Shown: positions 1-4,206 of the stretch, in pieces
Layout: the number at the start of each line of letters is the position of its first letter
Numbering within the stretch: position 1 is the stretch's first letter
Assembly: GCA_023128455.1 (NCBI GenBank)
Contig: JAGMDW010000168.1
Location: 1 to 7,844 of the forward strand
DNA length: 7,844 nucleotides
Reading direction: 5' to 3'
Origin: Desulfurellaceae bacterium
Lineage (GTDB): Bacteria; Campylobacterota_A; Desulfurellia; JAGGSF01
Made by a program: the position numbers and the translations under genes
The notes under the pieces: model-generated
Database searches by the model: none
What the model was told of the DNA's origin: nothing
What the model saw: the letters and a program-made list of their open reading frames with translations, nothing else

Positions 1-56
1 TTATAACTTTTATCTTTTACTACCACTCCTTCTAAATCTAAAAGAAAACCAAACAT
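1..56 (-). CDS. HAD-like phosphatase, N-terminal fragment (runs off the left edge)
   Basis: Reading the minus strand from the ATG at 56-54 gives MFGFLLDLEGVVVKDKSY before the window ends. A hydrophobic beta strand ending in D-L-E-G-V-V is the usual first motif of haloacid dehalogenase (HAD) superfamily hydrolases, where the first Asp (residue 7 here) is the nucleophile. The closest remembered pattern is the NagD/HDHD2-like class of small-molecule phosphatases, but 18 residues cannot fix a subfamily. The second motif position is Glu (DLE) rather than the common Asp (DxD). There is no Shine-Dalgarno sequence before the ATG. A promoter-like pair sits directly upstream at 64-92, so the message may be leaderless. 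An in-frame TTG lies further upstream (first base at 92) without a ribosome site. The HAD assignment is an inference from one motif. Confidence 0.55.
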   Translation of the reverse strand, partial: MFGFLLDLEGVVVKDKSY

Positions 57-63
57 ATTATAT

Positions 64-92
64 ACTTTATTGCATGTTATGTTTAGAATCAA
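64..92 (-). promoter_or_regulatory. Candidate promoter for the HAD-like gene, possibly leaderless
   Basis: On the minus strand, TTGATT (complement of 87-92) is followed by a 17-nt spacer and TAAAGT (complement of 64-69). Each hexamer matches the sigma-70 consensus at 4 of 6 positions. Seven bases then separate the -10-like box from the ATG at 56, so transcription would begin close to the start codon. A second AT-rich stretch, TATAAT, directly abuts the ATG and could be the real -10; it would then start transcription inside the gene. This is a weak match in AT-rich DNA. Confidence 0.3.
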
Positions 93-104
93 CTATTTTT
101 TCAG

Positions 105-131
105 GAGGCTAATATTCTTTTCTTTAGCCTC
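105..131. repeat. Short inverted repeat, 8-bp arms
   Basis: GAGGCTAA at 105-112 is perfectly complementary to TTAGCCTC at 124-131, with an 11-nt T-rich loop. The right arm overlaps the left side of the larger 118-129/218-229 stem, so the two structures are alternatives. No T-run follows on either strand in a position that would make it a clear terminator. Confidence 0.45.
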
Positions 132-373
132 GGGATTTCTACGATTAAGACAAATAAATAATTCTGTTCATTTCTTTTGTCTTGATACAAAAGAAACAGA
201 ACCAAAGAAAAAATCAAGGCTAAAGGAAATCTACTAAAATCCTTCATAAAAATGCTAAAAATAATAAACTCGCTTTCAGCTCAGACATATTATTTTCTTA
301 ACGCATTTTTACCTGGATTTTTTAACGCAGATTTCCTGATGCCGTTTATGATTCACCCTGTAAAATCTCGGGG
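118..373. other. Multi-stem structured intergenic element
   Basis: Several complementary segments nest or tile across this stretch: 118-129 with 218-229 (12 bp, one G-T pair); 162-166 plus 171-180 with 187-201 (hairpin with a 4-nt bulge); 224-232 with 329-337 (9 bp, perfect); 236-242 with 315-321 (7 bp); 248-255 with 303-310 (8 bp); 260-266 with 288-294 (7 bp); and 128-138 with 363-373 (11 bp, two G-T pairs). The stems from 224 to 337 nest in order around one terminal loop, as in a long hairpin. Some pairings exclude each other; for example 144-154 with 176-186 competes with the 171-196 hairpin. From memory, the TTTCTTTTG...CAAAAGAAA hairpin followed by AACTCGC...GCTCAGACA resembles an intergenic repeat common in Bacteroidetes and other lineages, but I could not search for this. 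It may be an RNA, a non-autonomous mobile element or a decayed repeat. Confidence 0.5.
162..201. repeat. Bulged hairpin, 15 bp of pairing
   Basis: TTTCTTTTGT (171-180) pairs perfectly with ACAAAAGAAA (187-196) around the 6-nt loop CTTGAT. The stem continues with TTCTG (162-166) pairing with CAGAA (197-201) after a 4-nt bulge at 167-170. The loop is also complementary to ATCAAG at 213-218, which would allow a pseudoknot if the region were transcribed. It is the most distinctive part of the 118-373 element. Confidence 0.55.
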
Positions 374-393
374 TCAACTCAAAATACATTTAC

Positions 394-417
394 TTACACT
401 TACACTTACACTCACAC
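394..417. repeat. Hexamer tandem repeat (TTACAC)x3 plus TCACAC
   Basis: Three exact TTACAC units (394-411) are followed by one unit with a single change, TCACAC (412-417). It lies just outside the structured element. Short arrays like this are typical slippage products; I see no evidence of function. Confidence 0.8.
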
Positions 418-450
418 AATCGCAAAATCCAGAGGCTATAACTCTTTTTC

Positions 451-480
451 TATCTGTGCATATCTGTGGCAATCTGTGGC
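451..480. repeat. 10-bp tandem repeat, three units
   Basis: TATCTGTGCA, TATCTGTGGC and AATCTGTGGC follow each other with an exact 10-bp period, sharing the core ATCTGTG. A 10-bp period places the core on the same helical face each time, which could suit a DNA-binding protein, but slippage is the simpler explanation. It sits about 50 bp downstream of the HhH-GPD stop codon. Confidence 0.7.
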
Positions 481-528
481 TCATTTTTTCTTTTAGAATT
501 TGTTTTGCAAATCCCAGACAATAGATAA

Positions 529-1200
529 TTATTGTATTTTTCTTATGCAATAATTTTTGACTGGACATATTTTACACTTTTTCTTTAAACAAAAGTTTTT
601 GCCTAACTTCAGAAACGCAGACTCGAAGTCGGCAAAGGTGAATCCTTCTATTCTGTTTTCTTCCCATATTTTTCTTAAATCTTTTATGCCTAAGGATTGT
701 GCACCGTAAATAGTGAATCTGGAAAATGGTGGCTTTGTCTTTTTCCATATATCTCTGAGTTCTCTCAGGAATATATTTGTGGTAACAGGTCCTATGCCTT
801 TGGCCAACGCCTTTATCTTTTTCTCTAAGTCTTTTTCATTCTTAGATTGATAATATAGGTTGTTTAAGCTACCATTGTAGTTGTTTGTCAGGTTTTTTGA
901 GGCAGAAATCAGTTTTGTGGCTGTTTTAAAATCATATCTGGCATATCCACCTTCGTCCAGAATGGTAACGATGTCTTCCCGTGAGTTTTGAATAAATCCT
1001 TTGGGAAAAAGAATGTTTTTGTGAGCAAGTGAAAAGTAGGTATTTTTGGCGATGTTTTCTCTGATACGGGCGCCGAACAGTAAAGAGGCGATGAACCATT
1101 TGAATATTTCATTGTCATCTCTTTCCTTTAGGTTGATGTTTAACTCTTTACTGTAACATCCGCCCACAGCGTCAAACAATTTTCGGATAAGAGTTTTCAT
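529..1200 (-). CDS. HhH-GPD / endonuclease III-like protein with a 4Cys iron-sulfur loop
   Basis: A 223-residue protein with the fold signature of the endonuclease III (Nth/MutY) DNA glycosylase superfamily. The helix-hairpin-helix motif is around 132-148 (LAKGIGPVTTNIFL). The C-terminus has Cys204-x4-Cys209-x2-Cys212-x5-Cys218, matching the family's [4Fe-4S] loop except that the first spacing is 4 instead of the usual 6. Aligned by eye, the Nth catalytic Lys after the hairpin (GVGRKTA) is Val139 here (GIGPVTT). The segment expected to hold the catalytic Asp (around 159-171, SRFTIYGAQSLG) has no Asp. It may therefore bind DNA without acting as a standard bifunctional glycosylase, or use other residues. 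Length is normal for the family. There is no Shine-Dalgarno sequence; a promoter-like pair lies just upstream. The family call is good, the activity unknown. Confidence 0.8.
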   Translation of the reverse strand: MKTLIRKLFDAVGGCYSKELNINLKERDDNEIFKWFIASLLFGARIRENIAKNTYFSLAHKNILFPKGFIQNSREDIVTILDEGGYARYDFKTATKLISASKNLTNNYNGSLNNLYYQSKNEKDLEKKIKALAKGIGPVTTNIFLRELRDIWKKTKPPFSRFTIYGAQSLGIKDLRKIWEENRIEGFTFADFESAFLKLGKNFCLKKKCKICPVKNYCIRKIQ

Positions 1201-1208
1201 TGTGTAAT

Positions 1209-1237
1209 TTTATATGCATTTTAATGATTTGTTTCAA
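1209..1237 (-). promoter_or_regulatory. Candidate promoter for the HhH-GPD gene, leaderless or nearly so
   Basis: On the minus strand TTGAAA (complement of 1232-1237) and TATAAA (complement of 1209-1214) are separated by exactly 17 nt. Each matches the sigma-70 consensus at 5 of 6 positions. Only 8 nt lie between the -10 box and the ATG at 1200, so the transcript would carry a leader of zero to two bases. That fits the absence of any Shine-Dalgarno sequence before this gene. Confidence 0.5.
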
Positions 1238-1245
1238 TATCTTTT

Positions 1246-1278
1246 TTGCAAGCTTAAATCCTTTGAGATTTAAGCTTG
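1246..1278. repeat. Copy 1 of a dispersed hairpin sequence; 12-bp perfect inverted repeat
   Basis: CAAGCTTAAATC (1249-1260) and GATTTAAGCTTG (1267-1278) are exact reverse complements around a 6-nt centre. The stretch 1246-1272 recurs at 6367-6394 with one extra T. It lies between the divergent HhH-GPD and zinc-ribbon genes. Its right arm overlaps the first bases of the -35 hexamer of the zinc-ribbon promoter (1276-1281). It could be a repressor operator, a transcribed hairpin or simply a dispersed repeat. The repeat itself is certain; its role is inferred. Confidence 0.7.
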
Positions 1279-1303
1279 ACAAATTTTATTCAAGGTTTAT
1301 ATT
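1276..1303 (+). promoter_or_regulatory. Promoter of the zinc-ribbon gene
   Basis: TTGACA (1276-1281) matches the -35 consensus exactly and TATATT (1298-1303) matches the -10 consensus at 5 of 6 positions, with a 16-nt spacer. Transcription would start near 1310. That leaves a leader of about 35 nt containing the strong AAAGGAG ribosome site at 1333-1339, 5 nt before the ATG. The -35 box is partly embedded in the right arm of the 1249-1278 inverted repeat. Confidence 0.55.
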
Positions 1304-1344
1304 GGGCATTCGTAATTTTTAAATAAAGTTTTAAAGGAGTGTGT

Positions 1345-1518
1345 ATGAAAGATTTAGAATTTCTCGGGTATGGTTTTTGCCCTATTTGCAAAAGACCGGT
1401 GGAAAAAACATTCTCAACAGAATTTCATTGCCCTTCATGTCAAATAACCTGGCATCCACATGTGCCTGGCAAAGAAACAATAGAATATAAAACAAAGAAA
1501 TGGAAAAAAGCCTCATAA
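1345..1518 (+). CDS. Small zinc-ribbon protein, 57 residues
   Basis: An ATG at 1345, preceded by AAAGGAG (1333-1339, 5-nt spacing), opens a 57-codon frame that ends with TAA at 1516-1518. The protein has two Cys knuckles: Cys12-Pro-Ile-Cys15 and Cys29-Pro-Ser-Cys32, 13 residues apart. This is the layout of a rubredoxin-like or zinc-ribbon knuckle that binds one metal ion. Aromatic and His residues (W36, H37, H39) follow the second knuckle, and the tail is Lys-rich (KTKKWKKAS). I do not recognise a named family. The strong promoter, good ribosome site and paired CPxC motifs make it a likely real gene. It ends one base before the convergent YggS-type gene. Possible roles are nucleic-acid or protein binding; nothing more specific can be supported. 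Confidence 0.75.
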   Translation: MKDLEFLGYGFCPICKRPVEKTFSTEFHCPSCQITWHPHVPGKETIEYKTKKWKKAS

Positions 1519-1519
1519 T

Positions 1520-2188
1520 CTATTTTTCTCTTTCCCCAAATATTTTTGTTCCTATACGAACAATATTAGCACCCTCTTCTATGGCAATCTGGTAAGAATT
1601 CGTCATTCCCATAGACAAATATTTCATCTCTACATTAGAAATGTTGAGACTCTTTATCTTATCAAACATCCTTTTCGTCTCTATAAAGTAAGGTCGAGAA
1701 TCTTCCGGATTGCCAAAACGAGGCCCCATTGTCATAAGTCCCATTATCTTTATATTTTTAAGTTGAGCAATTTTCCTAATTAAACCTTCTACATCCTCTG
1801 GTATCACACCCGACTTTTGCGGTTCTCTGCCACTGTTTACCTCTATCAAAACAGGCATTATTTTATTAATATTTTTACATCGTTTATCTATTTCTTCTGC
1901 TATTTCCACTGAATCAATGGTCTCTATCATATCAAATATTTCTAAGTTTTTTTTCTTTAAAAGATCGTGTTTTTGCGTTCCAGGAGTTCCAATAAAATGC
2001 CACTTTGCTTTTTTCTCTATCACGGGGTAAACTTTTTTCACATCCCTTATGTAGTTTTCCGCAACGATTTTTATTCCCCCTTCAATCGCCTCTAATATTT
2101 CTTCTGCTGTTCTTGTTTTGGCTGCCGCTTCCAATTCCACACCTTGTGGCAACTCTTCCAACAACTTTTCTACATTTTCTCTAATCAT
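1520..2188 (-). CDS. YggS/PROSC-type pyridoxal phosphate homeostasis protein
   Basis: A 222-residue protein of the YggS/YBL036C/PROSC family: single-domain TIM barrels that bind pyridoxal 5'-phosphate in the cytoplasm and help keep free PLP and amino-acid pools balanced. Visible signatures are AAAKT with the PLP-binding Lys24; ENY in the next strand; WHFIG; a Ser-Gly segment (KSGV); GLMTMGP; and the C-terminal phosphate-binding stretch SMGM...VRIGTKIFGERE. Length is typical. One variation is SMGMTNSYQ where many members have SMGMSxD. The start is fixed by a strong GAGGAGGT (complement of 2195-2202), 6 nt before the ATG. It is divergent from the patatin gene and convergent with the zinc-ribbon gene. 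The family has no known enzyme activity of its own, despite similarity to alanine racemase. Confidence 0.93.
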   Translation of the reverse strand: MIRENVEKLLEELPQGVELEAAAKTRTAEEILEAIEGGIKIVAENYIRDVKKVYPVIEKKAKWHFIGTPGTQKHDLLKKKNLEIFDMIETIDSVEIAEEIDKRCKNINKIMPVLIEVNSGREPQKSGVIPEDVEGLIRKIAQLKNIKIMGLMTMGPRFGNPEDSRPYFIETKRMFDKIKSLNISNVEMKYLSMGMTNSYQIAIEEGANIVRIGTKIFGEREK

Positions 2189-2206
2189 TCTAATACCTCC
2201 TCAATT

Positions 2207-2235
2207 ACTTTATTGAGTTTTTATACCTGCGTCAA
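2207..2235 (-). promoter_or_regulatory. Candidate promoter for the YggS-type gene
   Basis: On the minus strand TTGACG (complement of 2230-2235, 5 of 6) and TAAAGT (complement of 2207-2212, 4 of 6) lie 17 nt apart. Initiation about 7 nt downstream would fall near 2200, inside the GAGGAGGT ribosome site, so the leader would be only about 12 nt. An alternative -10, TATAAA (complement of 2220-2225), would give a more ordinary leader but has no good -35. The choice cannot be settled by eye. Confidence 0.35.
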
Positions 2236-2236
2236 G

Positions 2237-2265
2237 TTGCTAAAATTCTCAGATTAATTTAAAAT
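2237..2265 (+). promoter_or_regulatory. Candidate promoter of the patatin-PRMT operon, leaderless
   Basis: TTGCTA (2237-2242, 4 of 6) and TAAAAT (2260-2265, 5 of 6) are separated by 17 nt. Only 6 nt separate the -10 box from the ATG at 2272, so transcription would begin at or next to the start codon. No Shine-Dalgarno sequence precedes this ATG, which agrees with a leaderless message. It overlaps the divergent YggS promoter region. Confidence 0.45.
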
Positions 2266-2271
2266 AAAGAT

Positions 2272-3186
2272 ATGATTTTCCCTAAGCCTGTAATAGGTCT
2301 TGCCTTAGCTGGAGGTGGAGCAAAAGGCATAGCCCATATTGGTGTAATAGAAATACTTGAAGAAGAAGGTATAAGTATAGACAGGATTGCAGGAACAAGC
2401 ATAGGTGCAATCATAGGCGCAATGTATGCCTTAAACCCTGATATTTATCTGTTAAAACAAAAAATAAAAGAGATAGCTACCACAGGAGCATACCAAAAAT
2501 TGGCATTGGGAAAATTCAAAGCAAGAAAAGGCGAAACATGGTTTGATAAATGGGTGAATAGGTTTCAGGAAGGTGCATTATTTACAGAGCTACTTACCAA
2601 GAACGCTCTTCTCTCAAATGAGGAAACAGATGAGATTTTCCATCATATCTTTGGTGAAAAAACTTTTGATGACACAAAAATTTCCTTTGCCAGCACTGCC
2701 CTTGACCTTTTAACAGGCAAAGATGTAATAATGAAAGAAGGGAATTTATGGGAAGCGGCAAAAGCCAGTACCGCTATACCTGCTATTTTCCCACCCGTAA
2801 GGCAGAAAGATAAATTATTAGTTGATGGCGGCGTAACGGCAAATATACCTGTTAAATTAGCGTTTGATCTGGGTGCAAATATTGTAATTGCCGTGATGCT
2901 CAAAAACAATCCCTCTCCACCAGGAAAACTAAATACAGCATTGGAAATATATATGCGTAGTAAGGAACTTGCTCAAATCAAACTCTGCAAAATACTATCA
3001 AAAAAAGCAGACCTTGTTATAAAACCTGATGTAGAAGAAGTTCATTGGGCAGATTTTGATAAAATAGACTTTTGCATAAAAAAAGGCAAGGAAGCAACAA
3101 AAAAACACCTAAAACAAATAAAAGCGGTAATTTCAAGGGATTATCTTGCCTATAAAAAACTCTTTGGCAAACATAAAAGTTTATAA
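2272..3186 (+). CDS. RssA-like patatin-family phospholipase/esterase
   Basis: A 304-residue patatin-like serine hydrolase, predicted to cleave acyl groups from phospholipids or related lipids with a Ser-Asp dyad. The oxyanion loop is GGGAKG (14-19). The nucleophile elbow is Gly41-Thr-Ser43-Ile-Gly45. The catalytic Asp is Asp185 in VDGGV. The segment ASTAIPAIFPPV (165-176) is a family hallmark. Length and the lack of extra domains match the short bacterial RssA/YchK group; no signal peptide or membrane segment is visible, so it is probably cytoplasmic or peripheral. The C-terminal part (about 225-304) is Lys-rich, which could favour contact with anionic membranes. No ribosome site precedes the ATG; a promoter placed for a leaderless transcript does. 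The next gene starts 18 nt after the stop, so the two are probably co-transcribed. Substrate unknown. Confidence 0.92.
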   Translation: MIFPKPVIGLALAGGGAKGIAHIGVIEILEEEGISIDRIAGTSIGAIIGAMYALNPDIYLLKQKIKEIATTGAYQKLALGKFKARKGETWFDKWVNRFQEGALFTELLTKNALLSNEETDEIFHHIFGEKTFDDTKISFASTALDLLTGKDVIMKEGNLWEAAKASTAIPAIFPPVRQKDKLLVDGGVTANIPVKLAFDLGANIVIAVMLKNNPSPPGKLNTALEIYMRSKELAQIKLCKILSKKADLVIKPDVEEVHWADFDKIDFCIKKGKEATKKHLKQIKAVISRDYLAYKKLFGKHKSL

Positions 3187-3194
3187 CTGTAATT

Positions 3195-3200
3195 GGAGGA
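3195..3200 (+). promoter_or_regulatory. Ribosome binding site that sets the PRMT-like start
   Basis: GGAGGA lies 4 nt before the ATG at 3205. An in-frame TTG at 3193 would extend the protein by four residues, but it overlaps this site, so ATG 3205 is the better start. Confidence 0.8.
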
Positions 3201-3204
3201 TATC

Positions 3205-4206
3205 ATGAGAACAGGTTATGAAGGTTTAGGCCCTCACAAAATGATGATAAGCGATATTATGCGTATCACATCCTACCGTAAAGCAATATTTGAGATAGTT
3301 AAAAAAGGTAATGTGGTAGTTGATATTGGCACAGGAACCGGTATTCTGGCTCTTTTTGCTTGCCAGGCTGGGGCAAGCAAAGTGTATGCGATTGAGACAA
3401 GCGATATAATTGAAGTAGCTAAACAAGCTCGAGTAAACGGTTTAGAAAAACGGATAACATTCATTAAAAGCTTCTCTGAAATGGCAGAGTTACCAGAAAA
3501 GGTTGATGTTATAATATCAGAGATAATAGGCACTTTTGCCATTGAAGAGAACATACTACAGGTTATTCCTGATGCCAGGAAGCGTTTTCTAAAAGAAAAT
3601 GGAACCATAATTCCCTCTTCTATTAAAATGACTATTGTTCCTGTAGAATCCTCCAGTCTCTATAAAGAGGTTGAATTCTGGAGCAAAGATACTTATGGAG
3701 TAGATTTTTCTTCGATTCATAAGATGGCAGCAAACAACCGATATATTAAATCACTCGATCAAGGCTATTTTTTGAGCAAGCCTTTGCCAATAAACAATAT
3801 TGATTTTTACACAGTGGAAAGCAAAGACTTATACATAAATAACACGATTTCGTTTACAATTAAAAGAGCGGGCATTCTGCACGGTCTTGGAGGATGGTTT
3901 GAAGCCAAGCTTTCCAAAAACATCACGCTTAGTACCTCACCGCCCAATCCAACCACTAGCTGGAAAAATGTATTTTTCCCTATTGAGAAGCCTGTTGATG
4001 TTGAAAGCGGAGATAGCGTGGTGGTAAGAATGGCGGTAAGCCCCATAGGTATAGATTTTGTTTGGAATTGGAATGTAGATGTCCTTGACAAAGAGGGAAA
4101 TAAAAAGGCTCAATTTAGCCATAGCACACTTCAAGGTTCTCCTCATCCAGATGAGGGGTTTCCAACCGAACTCATTTCCTACTTATCAAAAGAAAATCAG
4201 CCATAA
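3205..4206 (+). CDS. Protein arginine methyltransferase (PRMT)-like enzyme
   Basis: A 333-residue SAM-dependent methyltransferase with the complete architecture of a PRMT catalytic core. Order of features: N-terminal Tyr5/His11/Met14 segment; Asp17-x2-Arg20 and TSYR, matching the PRMT helix that closes over SAM; motif I VVVDIGTGTGIL (37-48); acidic strand end Glu64; double-E loop SEIIGTFAIEEN with Glu106 and Glu115; IIP (135-137) leading into the barrel; an arm-like segment with YGVDFSSIH (164-172); then a beta-barrel with LHGLGGWFEA, a LSTSP stretch, and Thr251-Ser252-Trp253 at the THW-loop position. PRMTs transfer methyl groups from SAM to protein arginine side chains. The THW His is replaced by Ser, as in PRMT5 (FSW), and the following FFPIEKPV also resembles PRMT5, while Met14 is type I-like. 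It follows the patatin gene by 18 nt. The fold call is strong; Arg methylation and product type are unproven. Automated annotation may label it a generic class I or L11-type methyltransferase. Confidence 0.88.
   Translation: MRTGYEGLGPHKMMISDIMRITSYRKAIFEIVKKGNVVVDIGTGTGILALFACQAGASKVYAIETSDIIEVAKQARVNGLEKRITFIKSFSEMAELPEKVDVIISEIIGTFAIEENILQVIPDARKRFLKENGTIIPSSIKMTIVPVESSSLYKEVEFWSKDTYGVDFSSIHKMAANNRYIKSLDQGYFLSKPLPINNIDFYTVESKDLYINNTISFTIKRAGILHGLGGWFEAKLSKNITLSTSPPNPTTSWKNVFFPIEKPVDVESGDSVVVRMAVSPIGIDFVWNWNVDVLDKEGNKKAQFSHSTLQGSPHPDEGFPTELISYLSKENQP

Larger units (their letters stand above)
57..528. other. Gene-free intergenic region with repeats and predicted structure
   Basis: This 472-bp gap separates the start of the HAD-like gene from the stop of the HhH-GPD gene; both are on the minus strand. 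I find no convincing coding sequence. The longest plus-strand frame (252-524) runs through inverted and tandem repeats and matches no family I know. From left to right the gap holds the HAD promoter candidate, a region of nested inverted repeats (118-373), a hexamer tandem array (394-417) and a 10-bp tandem array (451-480). No clear terminator for the HhH-GPD gene is visible. Confidence 0.6.

Noticed and set aside
394..480. Possible CRISPR array from the two repeat tracts
   Set aside because: Units are 6 and 10 bp, directly abutting, with no spacers; these are simple tandem repeats.
252..524. A 90-codon open frame on the plus strand
   Set aside because: It runs through the nested inverted repeats and both tandem arrays, has no ribosome site and resembles no protein family; most likely chance.
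519..536. 6-bp stem-loop at the HhH-GPD stop codon followed by T-rich sequence on the plus strand
   Set aside because: The T-run is on the wrong strand for the minus-strand gene, the stem is pure AT apart from one pair, and no plus-strand gene ends here.
374..568. A 64-codon minus-strand frame with an alternating Val-Ser stretch
   Set aside because: The Val-Ser run is only the translation of the hexamer tandem repeat, and the frame overlaps the end of the HhH-GPD gene.
2643..2909. Antisense frame inside the patatin gene
   Set aside because: A shadow of the patatin coding frame, with no independent support.
3193..3204. TTG start adding four residues to the PRMT-like protein
   Set aside because: The TTG overlaps the GGAGGA ribosome site that serves the ATG at 3205.
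3226..4146. Several antisense open frames inside the PRMT-like gene
   Set aside because: Shadow frames: no ribosome sites or recognisable motifs, and the plus frame is clearly the real gene.
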